NCBI RefSeq assembly: GCF_028292805.1
Contig: NZ_JAQGLS010000282.1
Span: forward strand, 1 to 43,497
Length of the DNA: 43,497 bases
From: Ramlibacter sp.
Lineage (GTDB): Bacteria > Pseudomonadota > Gammaproteobacteria > Burkholderiales > Burkholderiaceae_C
Direction of reading: 5' to 3'
Shown: positions 22,401-28,200 of the stretch, one piece after another
Layout: each line of letters starts with the position of its first letter
How positions within the stretch are numbered: position 1 is the stretch's first letter
Notes under the pieces: model-generated
The model's database searches: none
Told to the model about the DNA's origin: nothing
Seen by the model: only the letters and a program-made list of their open reading frames with translations
Position numbers and translations under genes: made by a program

Positions 22401-22548
22401 TTTGCGCATGCACCATCGGCCCGGTCGCGCCCAGCGCAACCGCCGCGGCCAGTGCCAAGGGTCGCACGCGCACCAGCAGGCGCCGGCGGGCAAGGCGGGC
22501 CGTCCGGGCGCGGGTACGGGCGCGGGTCGTCAGTGCAGAGAGTTTCAT
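4489..22548 (-). CDS. Giant (~6019 aa) leukotoxin LktA-family filamentous adhesin, TpsA-type exoprotein
   Basis: Start chosen at MKLSALTTRARTR (ORF extends to 22656); signal-like LALAAAVALGATGPMVHAQ; TPS-like N-terminus (GDTVRMAVPSGANWWVNIVRDARVRVNGLLESRLANGSIGGNIMFIDSHGFAVGPTGQVNLGRLSF); thousands of residues of Gly/Ala-rich beta-helix-type repeats; TpsB gene two genes upstream. Confidence 0.9.
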   Translation of the reverse strand: MKLSALTTRARTRARTARLARRRLLVRVRPLALAAAVALGATGPMVHAQTVITPLTGVGQTATVVSTQGKQTVVSTQSLRDGNAFSTYSAFQVGQGDTVRMAVPSGANWWVNIVRDARVRVNGLLESRLANGSIGGNIMFIDSHGFAVGPTGQVNLGRLSFAAPSTAFVDGLLAGGGVLSGATVNGLLAGEFERSASGAVDIQGRVTALDGVSLMAGAGAGADASRAVSIRGQVTVQGRAAGSAVNLGDLKSLAPLQDLDGVIDITTPGSIRLDGVLISDSSLWRRAGAVRVVAGKDIDVGANVRVSASGAAGAGEAGGQVTLFAQRDIANEQGAELRARGDGAGAGGAIEYSGLRKLSLSSMNFNAGSDTGRAGRVFVDPTDATLEGVNRTGGADFEYDGLGSWTMKPGAIINTRNAIGGDETDNSNPSTGDSGDIRIAAKHITVDNGALLDASVVNQGGSNYSAGDITLTARNTSNGRTLVGLADANAAIDVAGMLKGRNIKLAASVESSAVFGGDAGAVQQALVDLTLGRAGLDLPLSLSMAYVEAKGDATVRLRGTAVLAATDDISISALAERTAGAELQTGGTSSVNLSAGFARVTGSTLVDIQSGAQLNAGKDIELVAASKTAIAMNSAAAGETDQQSGAANVASVVFAGSQSDVTTAVKVGAGAVLTSGGGIHVQAFHAGSYETAAEVTVYGDGAAGVVGALSLQKTDTSVAVDGTVDAGGDVRVLALNAVAKDVISASSAIAAEQEPASPLPASLEYSKEDAVEGARDTLLAGFLAMAEKLAAGSDGASGGAASPPALRMAGVMTWSESAHTTRATVGDGAHITAGRDAVVDAQTLVGQLQSVTEAAAESQAQGVALSVAFNYADQAFTTQARVGANAQITAGHVAVNAASDIPEFYSAGLGLDWSNAFKAYENLMGGTDPLVDGFNTRVGASAASDASLALAGAVSLSYLKTDTRAWVDTGARIQTTVADAAPWSYSVHDIGVEAGGAINLTRSLDASTVVRASNLVQTLHMAGGDGSTAGADGGAVGGTFSLVSRDNTAIAAIADRAVIKTRQLDVAAHTTDWLLTLSPTSGDGEGVAANGMVSYNKLHDTTLASISREAHVDAQSVHVNADLSLGVLAVTGAVTKSENSGVGIAVAMNQITGTTRASIGDNDSDGGGVDTAEGAAGSIRTGRLDVGARSDGLIVAVGVAGAMAGGSSTSGMGDKAGSGGGGGGAQSGLDGSGTAALSGVGDSLTAQGAAGEGERGGGAAGEGESKPPAFSIAGAGAVVTNFSDVDTTALIDRAVVLGQSGGSTGVGVRALSDLTQVSVAGGGALAMANNSSTTFSSAIAGAVAIQDSDDDTTARIVGSTVTGLADRAGSLTVEALKSGERTAVATGISVNLSAGSTSDLSIVGSASITQVRDDTAASIEGSTLSGLEQVPSDLDARVVAYDRSRVGAGGGAFSFSKGKGSAGIGATISLVDLQGGTSAQVTGGSISDVHDLSVAALSSQKVVGVGAVAGIQTASDSKGQLMGAFVFNAIRNQVSAGITGGARVSLSGDLALQAGGAPSDASLDAMMGDVRTSYVTDYEMQSSSNGYTDDFKSSVGGQSIVGVAGALGVTLGNNANSVGLSYVQNTIQTSYRAELEGTVTAAGAVRVEAMSNADIIAISAGLGATKGKFSGMGSASVNLIGQQTQARVSGGSVDAASLAVESGTTGHIFSLAGNLSFAVGSGSGSAAGAALAYNQTGSRAYSDANGTVSTRAAGNEATVHDTVVNVGTGDVGVRANNTSDTLSAAASGVAGDGNLAFAGAFSWNEIGDVTDARISGATVTAGNVDVQAGEDGGAGSARIRSLAGGLTASKGYSAALAFGFNTIEASRSAQILSSTITASDAVSVRADAQGSIETLSATLAAAGANYAMAGSSSVNWLNGSTTALVDGVTLQGTATSLTVHAAQSGDIDALAGAVSGSAAGAIGGAVAVNLMGDGSDEFGVHAGLTNSRLAAPVSVRVNAALGGDIDSVAVAGGGSGSNAINGSVTRNLIAGVVSAQVSNLVQTAAGGTLDVLANQTASISSLAGVVNGAGTNAIGGAVAVNDIASTVSAQLASSSLGTSGAVTVEAGMAGTIESTAAAGSGAGTVAVNGSNTTNSLTSTVRARVTDVTQHLASSAFDVLAGDTSTIRSLAGTVSGGGTAAVGAALALNFLGRTAADEAASKLVLAEVRDSDLQVTGAVKVLARSDSTIQAMGVAAGGAGTFALTGSNTTNILEDTVRAAWTGSSLEGANTGSLKIQAQDAADIDSLAGNFAGGGTAAVGAALAVNRVATEVSAALSGTGAGHVRTGDVQVAALTAVEIDTVAVGMSASGTVGVQGSVAVSMLGATTSALIDGGAQVEAWDSVAVTADSQARIKALAGAGALGAAGVGVAGGVLVNMITSHTTAGIGGADTAASGLANADGVRANTAALASAPDLMNITAVTDAALSRPVFATAMRRGVAVQATSIEQIAALTTVTSGGTVGVGAAVNVDSIEGSTRAFVDGASINTLAGGSQAQDVMVLAVDHALIASTVATVAGGEATGVAGAVGTETVTRSSHAEVLGGATVRAVNDAGVRAVSTATVAQISAGAGGGVTTGVAGSGNVVLLGGDTLARVSGSSIAARDLSVLAEGANRSNQIAGAIGGGGVTGAGLSFTVNVSGSNVRALVHDSQLQADGDVKIHATNVTEELAVAVTVGGGGIAGAAVGAAVTVLEGNTEAALSGDSSLERRTRATGTVAFAGGAGVTLQLDSSDGVITADEQGTARLVLTREISTQLEDGSFEVVQEPASLGEGAVVKVFDGTREVTATLNADGSYSADLSTLGDGQLTAIVYTGVSGGAPAAGSPSSRALFTKAAGVESLSVAALETVDINHNAGGAGAAGVVGVGSAANVVIGRSQVAARATGSALTVGGNLAVTALREAEVDMITATAGGGGTAGISGAVGVLLFGSAPDSNATAELNSGSGSTMGRVSAGTESNKVQGTGSSLRQGEADGLNASAGYDTAGAFGGAAGLHSTSADLSATSVQAGAVTVSSLDRTSVENNAGAVAGGGAAGVSAGVAVTILGGANSASVSASQLTSQDGIAIASGTRTPVQGSPAITSRAIAGAGGFVGVGAAVSIASNRTANSATLSGQVNAGGAVRVTALDQASMLSEAFGASVGVASVGVVVATAEQGGSVATQVSGSVIGDGVAITAAREGGVSALAVAGVAGVFAGSGAGATASDSGTVRVTLAGGAALDAGQGALAISARSNPHAQADAVGVAVAGGAAVGISISEAHVDSDVSVTGLGALTLKGGTVNVSSVLGSGDASVTSQASAGAGALLLGATGAAATATNTGLSRVDLAPGTLLVSTGDAGVTATDSMRIESSAVGIGAGFVGLGMAFSSAVSDTSVEVDAAGIRGVVGGSLQVKASGSGFIDSDAVAGSGGVVAGAGAQATVNHGQSVVADLGVTAGSALLVGGMTTVEASRQVRYDSTTSAVNAAAVGASGAVTRATLDGSATARLLDGSTLDSGSLRVLATNDLARTNLMGQSAVGGGGGVFSGAGADVHTELNGNATASIGSNASILLEDLLELRAYNEVRGSSRAQMDVGGAVPIAMVNTRISSNADADAAIGQNTRVNVYGEASVNALSSIDIEANSVSKTYGLAAAAQGNAYATANVNNRVTLGAGSELRSTQDLSLLAGQDRNFNRNKHFVTARVDLFNHSAIPVSINPDAEATLNLNNALTVHADAVRSGGTIKLGGVEGTLVVEGKGKVSDWTRELGELMGISSDYGSSTKNLGNTAVLNGAFEAGFGNKQRLVIGLRGQVLESEGDVRYTITNEDLSASAGAYIDRLYAQMARYGDVPEVRAFVEAELSFYFATLLHEGLAEEMTMEDGSKVIVASSGVAANFLNILDLRAGSGNIELFGDNVTGSASLMARADSEIYIDNQSPLNLRVHDMVVDANGGFAKYNGTYLMSAADIGALNTTAKTTGLGVDSIDTRGGGASQELPKLTIKNTYMPGAAWNPDVAVIATAADGTWADLREDQMRAPEMRVNGWLYNKLGTIALINTAGSISVFAENPGYTPRLDGKEIQVSAGKNFVLSSPTISQSVGGSPESLYAVHYNDDQQRILDNLGVTACGSARPGTTTTSYNANCVVNGAGGVYASGGIFIGARYLNINGTVQSGQADYNVVLSDSTVGSKITVWANEWKNKGGLYLSQGKSSLVQLTGALPTDSEADVNKQFANGTISASQRTTMLQAMATRRLQPIVYFDAQTNRLQVAATNVQGGLVELVGSVINTGGGVVRALDGYARINIDNQTGYGLDLLGLDTGGEAGVIRITDMSKPVANSNGAYEVTTYQRDEDGVFRATVTAGRGVGSAVLSSTASSPGGQIDGVKARFTYNPAANSTYSWSAGYDYSTEKRYYLKTSSWLGFIPGGSTNWTSVDTYVKTANALVEDVYVSTVTPVGGGSFSIQSDRFITDAEKQTYYRSWRTCGFLCIKKTYYVDRRTEVGMKDVFTQRVKADHPIKVELIGYDHGVLNVSSVGDIRLGGNITNDSGTVALTSTQGSITQLNNGAVVEGVDLNFRAKTGIGAEAAPVNVITGAGSFTAVSETGPISFKGMSGALRINQVSTQGDVWLDGDGSIVGLDPGKVHVSGNRIFLSAPRGGIGEFNADGSVKSTLNIQTLDAPNGGLTAQARNAIAIKQGTGNLWVNQLVSGGDVYLETAGDLIDNNRNESRDERTEAQLLALWDQAALQGSSAENSRQLTLTTTRSQFRRYWSLRDVRNVVTDGNGNVSSYEADAIDPATFVFRFGDEERQQYLTGGLSETQITDIEAARTAEVKALHAQFGDTGYQTDNDGIITAINVANAANGKSEVGALAAWTDAELYSPLPSAVFSKSSTDTQTRIEEPNVVGNRVVLRSGGQVGHDDGQVVISLRREDRIARGLAPELTADERLAIMSAESDDMVLNRDDWTLTVVKKDTFNVLSNRLNVESSGFVYLGADTTATYTSGGTANLELIKAPGEVRIKVTDSILSVANAGVSAIQARKAVLEAAQGSIGSAATPLQITLANNATGTLVARANDGIWIHEIGDMRAADIYTPGSATLSATGAIHDARAVTNYPGAGDRAVRSIEASTLTLTALGGSVGESGNPMVVKVGSGGVNATSALGYSVYLQGAAGFDLSLNAVNSGLDFFATATGNMHNTAAVRARASIFAEAGGDITGVMYNAGGQVVIGAGGDITGSNVTAGTGGISLSADGDIALGSVLSNRDVAATADGSIELTSASAGRDLNLAALGGSVQGVTWRAANNMDVRAAGDIKATSVLASAGKVAMASGADLSVAFTGAQGDVALSAVRNIGLTNASSSTGLLSVSAGQAASLLAGSARGAVTITAGTGLQASMLTSAMSSVHAATDAGNLEAQRVSAIEDVALTAARGDLSAGTVSTARGNVAVTSGGDMAVSSASLPGDMVARAGGNADFGKLASTAGRIDLASTGGSLSAGAVIAKTVFDARALQGAMSVGSLNAATANLKAGTDLIVAGTAATTGAMDLQSAGDALLGSLTSTTGSITADAAGSMTANTLRAQTGLDLSAGTGLTAASLTSVTSRVDVSTDSGPLLMNSVIARTAFNATSGDALTIKAFNAATARLEAGTGLTVAGTGTTSGAMDLRSDGYAVFATLMSSAGSITADAAGSMTANTLRAQTGLELSAGAGLTAGSLTSVTSRVDVTTGSGPLLMNSVIAKTAFNAASGDALTVKAFGAATASLVAGTDLIVAGTGTTSGAMNLRSQGGALFGTLTSTAGSIAADANGAMTANILRAQTGLTLAAGTGLTAGSLTSVTSSVDVESLAGAVTINAATARTSFSARSSEALTIRSFTVTMGDALLESGGGTFLSAGQASGDITITSGSHAALGNLTTGSGGMISAMSTAGGLAFGTLWAGTGIKLDAANSWTGGNAISGSGLYVSNGLLDVLARSGSISLGTLSVAGPVGISKLTTQAGSIRVSQVTGLAPSQLAVEVAGGTKTLPKGY
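4900..5990 (-). repeat. About three tandem copies of a 351-bp (117-aa) repeat in the C-terminal part of the giant adhesin
   Basis: 'atggc(c/g)ccg(c/g)tggt' at 5228, 5579 and 5930 and 'gtgacgctggt' at 5060, 5411 and 5762, each exactly 351 bp apart; protein copies ...(T/S)GAMDL/NLxS...TSVTSRVDV...GPLLMNSVIA(R/K)TAFNA.SGDALT(I/V)KAF. Confidence 0.9.
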
Positions 22549-22615
22549 GGCGGTGGTCCTGATGGCCGTCGAGCGCGACAGCGTGGGCAAACGAAAAAAA
22601 AGAGAGGAAGACCCG

Positions 22616-23437
22616 TCAGGCCGTTGACGGCTCGGGCTCGACCGGTGCAGCCGCAATCGCCGGTGCCGCAGGCTCCTGCTGCGCCGCTCGCGCCATCAGC
22701 GGACGGAACCGCCGCAGCGACAGCAGGTGCAGGTAGGCCAGCGCCAGCGCGCCCTGGCTGTGCAGTTCGCCGGCCTGCGCTGCGTCCAGCGCATTGAGCT
22801 TGGCCTCGTCGACACTGAGGAATCCGGTCAACTCCATCTGGCGCCCACCGGGCAGCACGACCTGCAGCGTGCGCTCGTGCAACAGCCCGGCCGTGTCCAG
22901 CGCGGCCACACTGTCCGAGGTGGTGGAGGCCGCCGCGTCCAGCGCGACCAGCTCCTGCAGGACCGCCTGCAGCCAGGGCATTTCCTGTCCCTTCTGGTCG
23001 AACAGCGGCTCGCCCTCGCTCAGGCTCAGCGCGGGCTGGTGCACGGCCACCGGCCGGGCATCTTCATCGTCGTACTCGGCCAGCAGCCGAAAGGGCCAGG
23101 TGCGCAGGACCGCCGGCAGGTAGTTGCCGGTCCAGCGGCCCGTGGCTTCGTCCACGTACAGGTTGCGCCCGTTCTCCAGACCGGTGATGGCCAGCAGCTT
23201 GCCGCCACCGCCGGCCACACGCGTCATGACGCACGGAAATTCGACCGCCGCTGCCGGCATCTCCGCTGCGGCGAGCGCCACGGTGATCGTGCTGCCAACC
23301 CAGCGCATGTCGCGCTGGTCGCGCCTGAGCCGCTGCCGGCGGTGGGCCTCGCGGTGCAGGATGGTGAACTCTGGCGCGGCTGCCGTGCCAGGCGCCGGGC
23401 TGAAGGCGGGCACGGCTGGATTGGTGTTTTTCTTCAT
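22616..23437 (-). CDS. SapC family protein
   Basis: MKKNTNPAV... with EFPCVMTRVAGGGGKLLAITGLENGRNLYVDEATGRWTGNYLPAVLRTWPFRLL...GEPLFDQKGQEMPWLQ...LTGFLSVDEAKLNALDAAQAGELHSQGALALAYLHLLSL, matching the SapC (PF07277) pattern. The supplied ORF extends further upstream; this start is the first plausible Met. Confidence 0.75.
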   Translation of the reverse strand: MKKNTNPAVPAFSPAPGTAAAPEFTILHREAHRRQRLRRDQRDMRWVGSTITVALAAAEMPAAAVEFPCVMTRVAGGGGKLLAITGLENGRNLYVDEATGRWTGNYLPAVLRTWPFRLLAEYDDEDARPVAVHQPALSLSEGEPLFDQKGQEMPWLQAVLQELVALDAAASTTSDSVAALDTAGLLHERTLQVVLPGGRQMELTGFLSVDEAKLNALDAAQAGELHSQGALALAYLHLLSLRRFRPLMARAAQQEPAAPAIAAAPVEPEPSTA

Positions 23438-23484
23438 GAAAGGCTTTTCTTGAGTGAAGGATGAAATTGGCAGTGGCGTGGCCG

Positions 23485-25122
23485 CTACCAGCTGGCGCTG
23501 GCCCGCAGCGAAAGACGGGTTCGAGCCCCTTGAAAGCCAGCCATCTGGCAGGCCAGGGCGGCATCGATCGCCAAGTGCCGATTCACCTGAAACTGGACGC
23601 CCGCGCCGGCGGAAGCGATGCTGCGAGACGAACCGTTGCCAAAGGCACGAGCCCGGTCGGCAAACACATACGCCTCTGTTGCCTCCAGTCCGATCAGGGC
23701 GACGGGTTGGTACAGGGCCAGTTGCAGGGCATAACCGCGCTCGCCGCTGACGGCGCCGCTGTCGAAGCCACGCACCGAATTGCCGCCGCCGGCAAGCCAG
23801 GCGTCCGTCACGTCCGGCGTGTTGCGGGCGGCCAGCCGCGCTTGGCCAGCGACCCGCAGCAAGGGTCCGCGGGAAGCGCCCAACCTTGCAGCAAGCAGCC
23901 CCGCGACTTCTGCAAAACCGTAGTTGTTCACCGGTCCCCGTGCAGTGGTGATGGAGCCGCGCAGCGAAGCCGGGGGCACTTCGCCTGGCTGCGAGGCCGG
24001 CCAATCTGTCGCTGCCGCAAGCGTCAACCGGTCGACGGTCCGCTCGCTGAGCAGGACGCCGCCGATGGTCGACCTGGACTTGATCTGCGTCGCGCTGCCG
24101 GACAGCAGCAGCAACTGACGAGCGGAGATGGGCAGATGGCGTCCAAGCTCCACGCCCACCGAACTGGATTCACCCTTGCTCACCAGGTCGGGGATGCCGA
24201 GATCCGTCGACTCGACCGTGCTGCGCGAGCGAGAGCTGGTGGCGCTGCCACCCAGCCGCCAGCCCTGCTGCCCGAGCGGCAGGCTGCCAGCCAAGCTGAG
24301 GGTGGCGGAGTTCGAACCCACGATCGTCATGACATCGACGCGACCGCCTCGAAGACCCAGCGGGGAGAGGCGATAACCGGCAATCACGCTGGAGCGCCCC
24401 GCCGAGGCGGCGTCGGGCATGTCGACCAGGGCCCAGACCTGCCCCTTTGATCTTTCCGGCACCTGGATCAGCAGATCGCTGCGGCCGAATTCCGTGCCGG
24501 GAACATAGGCTGCCTGCGCCGAAAAGTCACTGGCCGCATTGAACAGGCCGAGCCGGCGTTCAAGTTCCTCGGGCCGAATGATGGAGCCGGCCGCCAAGTC
24601 GAACCATCGCCCGAGCCAGGCTGGATCGATGCGGGACATGCCCTCGACCTTGACCGCGCCCAGCCTGCCCTCGACCAACAGCACCCGCATGATGCCGCTG
24701 CGCAAATCCTGCTGCGGCAACACCGGCACTGCAGTTTGGATGCCCTTGCTCAAATACAGCGTCTGGATGGCGCGAAGAAAAGCGTTGAGGTCCGGGCCCG
24801 AGACTTCGCGGCCCAGGTAGGGCCGGGCCAATGCATGCAGCTCGGCGTCGTCAAGCAGTTCGCTGGGCGAGAACAACACCTCGTTCAGCAACACCGTGCC
24901 AGCGAGCGTTGGCGCCTGGGGGATCTGCAACGGCGCCGCCGGGGCCACGTGCGGCGTCGCGGGCAGCAGCGGGGCGGCGCGGTCGGCGCGCCTGAGCTCG
25001 TCCTGCATGCGGGCGGCCGGATCGAGGACGGGAACGTCAGCCGCCACGCACCGGCCGCAGATCAATGCCAGGATGGCAGCGCCCAGCGCTATGCGAGGTT
25101 TGAAAAACACATCTAGGGGCAT
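23485..25122 (-). CDS. ShlB/FhaC/HecB-type TpsB outer-membrane transporter
   Basis: POTRA-like region (LYLSKGIQTAVPVLPQQDLRSGIMRVLLVEGRLGAVKVEG), conserved NSVRGFDSG (VRGF motif) and C-terminal beta-barrel ending in ...RLSLRASASW. Confidence 0.9.
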   Translation of the reverse strand: MPLDVFFKPRIALGAAILALICGRCVAADVPVLDPAARMQDELRRADRAAPLLPATPHVAPAAPLQIPQAPTLAGTVLLNEVLFSPSELLDDAELHALARPYLGREVSGPDLNAFLRAIQTLYLSKGIQTAVPVLPQQDLRSGIMRVLLVEGRLGAVKVEGMSRIDPAWLGRWFDLAAGSIIRPEELERRLGLFNAASDFSAQAAYVPGTEFGRSDLLIQVPERSKGQVWALVDMPDAASAGRSSVIAGYRLSPLGLRGGRVDVMTIVGSNSATLSLAGSLPLGQQGWRLGGSATSSRSRSTVESTDLGIPDLVSKGESSSVGVELGRHLPISARQLLLLSGSATQIKSRSTIGGVLLSERTVDRLTLAAATDWPASQPGEVPPASLRGSITTARGPVNNYGFAEVAGLLAARLGASRGPLLRVAGQARLAARNTPDVTDAWLAGGGNSVRGFDSGAVSGERGYALQLALYQPVALIGLEATEAYVFADRARAFGNGSSRSIASAGAGVQFQVNRHLAIDAALACQMAGFQGARTRLSLRASASW

Positions 25123-25163
25123 GAATCGGGCAATCCGACAGCGCCATCGGGCCGCTGCCAGTC

Positions 25164-25198
25164 AAAGAAAAAGCCCGCACAGCAGATGCGGTACGGGC
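25164..25198 (-). terminator. Rho-independent terminator at the end of the hfa-like operon
   Basis: Minus strand GCCCGtacCGCAtctgcTGTGCGGGC followed by TTTTTCTTT. Confidence 0.75.
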
Positions 25199-25208
25199 CG
25201 AAACATCA

Positions 25209-25232
25209 TTCAGGCGGGAGGTCCCGCCTGAA
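25209..25232 (-). terminator. Perfect 11-bp hairpin just 3' of the HfaD-like gene
   Basis: TTCAGGCGGGA-GG-TCCCGCCTGAA immediately before the T-tracted terminator. Confidence 0.55.
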
Positions 25233-25242
25233 CGAAGATCGC

Positions 25243-28200
25243 TTAGCGTGTCGCTGCCAGGATGGACGACACCACCGAGTTGCCCACGGCCGTGGCCGTG
25301 ATCTGGTTGCCGTTGGCATGCACCGTGCTGCCCGACATCGCGCCGGTGATGCCGGCACCGAAGGTGACGCTGGTGACGGAGGCGGTGATCGCGCCGCTGT
25401 TGCGCTGGTAGTTGCCCACCGCCGCAGTTGGCGTACCGCTGTTGAGCGCGTTGAGCGTCAACTGGTTGACCGCGCTGTTGCCGTAGGCCTGCGCCGCCAC
25501 CTGGTTGCCGGTCACGGCCACGCTGCTGCCGACCGCCGCGCCACCAATGACAGAGTTCAAGGCCACCTGGTAGCTCGCACCCGTGCTGGCGGCCGAGACC
25601 GACCCGCCGTTGCTCTGGCTGTTCAAGATGCCGGCGTTGGCGTTGACGGCGAAGCCGCCGCCCAAACCGCCGGAATCGACCGCACCACCCGATGCCGGGC
25701 CATAGTTGGCGCCAGCCAGCGAGTTCAGCACGTTGCTCGCGCTGTTGCCGCGCGCCAGTGCCGTCGTGCTGTTGCCGCCCAGCGCCACGCTGCTGCTGTT
25801 GAGCGCCGTCGAGGCCAGCGGTGGCAGCGTCACACGGGCCGCGCTGGTGGCGGTGGCGGACACAGTGGCACTGCTCTCCTGCATGTTGCGCAATGCCACG
25901 CTGGCCGCCTGGCCGGCCGTGCCGGTGACCGCGGCCGTGTTGAGTGCCTGGTTGGCGGTGGCCTCGGCGGCTGTCGTGTTGTCCAGAATGGACTGCGTGC
26001 TGCGAACCGCAGCCGCCGTGCCGCTGGCCGAGGCCTCCTGGTTGTTCAGCGTGGTGGTGGCGTTGCTGGTGACAGCGCTGCTGGCCGCCTGCAGGTTGTC
26101 CAGCACGTGTTCGGCCCTCAGTGTGTCGCCAAAGGTTCCTCCGACGCTGATGTCAGCGACCTGGCCGGTGCCGACCTGGCTGCCCTTGACGCTCAGACTG
26201 TTGGTCGCGTCGTTCATCACGGCCAGCGCGATGTTGCCGTTGTTGGACAACAGCACGCTGGTGTCGGTGACCGCGCCCGGGGCGAACAGGTTCAGGTTGG
26301 ACGCCGCGTGGACCGCCGCGGTGCTCATCTGGGTGGACTGCAGCGCAGACACCGCCGTCACGCCCGTGCCCTCCAGCATCAGGCTGCTGGTCGCGGCGTT
26401 GGCCCTGGCTTCGGCCATCTGGGTGTTGCCCGAGACGCTCAGCGAAGCACCGGTGATCGCCGCGGCCGGCTGGGCACTGATGTAGAAGCTGCCATGGACA
26501 TTGCTGTCGATGGGCGCGCCGATGACCTGCTGCAGGTTGGCGACCGTGTGATCTGCCACCGTCTCCAGCCCGGGACCCGTGAAGCCCACGTCAACGCTCG
26601 CCTTGGCGCTGCTGCTGCCCGAGGCGATCGCGTTGCCCTTGACTTCCGTGCGATTGGACGCCACGTTGCCGCGGGTCAGACCGTAGCTGGTGTTGCCGCT
26701 GACCGAGAGCGCGGAGTTGATGACATTGCCGCCCAGGGCCAGGTTCACGCCGCCCGAGTTGGGGGTACCGGCCGTGGCAGGCACGCCGGGCGAGGTAAAT
26801 CCGTTGAAGGAGAAACTCTGATTGGCGCCGGACGAATACGTCCTGGTGCCCAGCGTGGACACATTGACGTTTTGACCTTGGGGGATCGATGCCGTGTTCG
26901 CCAGCGAGTCCACCACGAAGCCCAGGGAAGAGAGGTAACTCTCCAACGCTGCCTTTTCTGCTCCTGCCACGCCAGCTGTGGAGAAGACCACTGCTGCTGT
27001 AACGGCGGTCAACACTTCGTTGGTGGAGTTGTAGGAAAAAGTGCCATTCGGGGCTGTGACAGATGCGCCACCCGCGTAGGGACCGGCAGGAACCCCGGAA
27101 TTTCCAGGCGTCCCGGCCCGTCCGATCACCGCATTCACGCCCGCCGAGGTCACTTGAACGTTCTGCTGCGCGCTGCTGCTGGCCAGACTGCCCGACGCAA
27201 CCACGGCCAACGCGTTGGAGGCGTTGTTGCTGGTGGCCGCGGCCCTGGCGGTGTTGCCGTCGGCGACCACGCTGGAGCGCGTCACGTTGCCGGTGATGCC
27301 GACGCGCACGTCGGACCGCAGCGAAGTGTCGTCCGCGTCCAGCAAGGTGGCGGTCACGCTGCCTTGGCCCGACTGCATGTTTTGCAGGGTGAACGACGCA
27401 TTGCTGGTCAGTGCGCCCGCCGCGGAGGTGCCAAGCGCGCTGGTCGCCACGGTGTCGATGTTGGTGGCGCTCACGCCCGCCGTGTTGATCGCGCGGCTGG
27501 CGCTGGCCTGCGCGTTGATGCGGTTGCCCGAAGCCGAAATGCTGGAGACGGTGCCGACCGAGCCGACGTCGCCGCTGACGCTGGTCAGTGCGACCGCGCC
27601 GGTGGCGGCCTGGGCCGTGATGGCGGCGTCGACTGCTTGCAGGCTGGTCAGGTTGGCCACGCTGGAGAAGCCGCCGCTGCCCACGTTGGTGGCGGTTAGC
27701 GACAGGCCGCTCTGGCCATAGTTGCCGTAGGCCTCGGTGGACAGGGTGTTGGCATCGTTCAGCGCCGTGCCGTTGTCCAGGGAGCCGGTGACGGCGATGT
27801 GGGCTGAAGCGGCGCCGCTGGTGGCGCGGGCGCTCACGTCAGAACGCACCGACTGGTCGTTGAGCACGCCGTAAGCGGCTGCCACAGTGCCCTCCAGCGC
27901 TTTGTTGGCGTTGGTGTTCACGGTGACGGTGGATGCTGCCCCCATGGTGCCAGGTGCAGCCACCGTGGTGCCCGAGACCTCCAGGGCGTTGTTGGCCAGG
28001 TTGCCATAACCGATGGCTTCCTGCAGGTTGTTGGTCGCGGCCAGCGTGCTGCCCGCGACGCTGCCACCGACGCCGGCTTCGATGAAGGCACGCGCGCCGG
28101 TCAGTGTGGCGGAGACAGCAGAAGCGGCAAGCATATCTTCTGCATCGACCCGCTGGACGCTCAGGATGCCAGCGCCACTGCCCACGGTGGTGCCCGACAG

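Noticed and set aside
25186-27699. 837-aa plus-strand ORF antisense to the HfaD-like gene
   Set aside because: Shadow ORF; the opposite strand has RBS, signal peptide and organised repeats.
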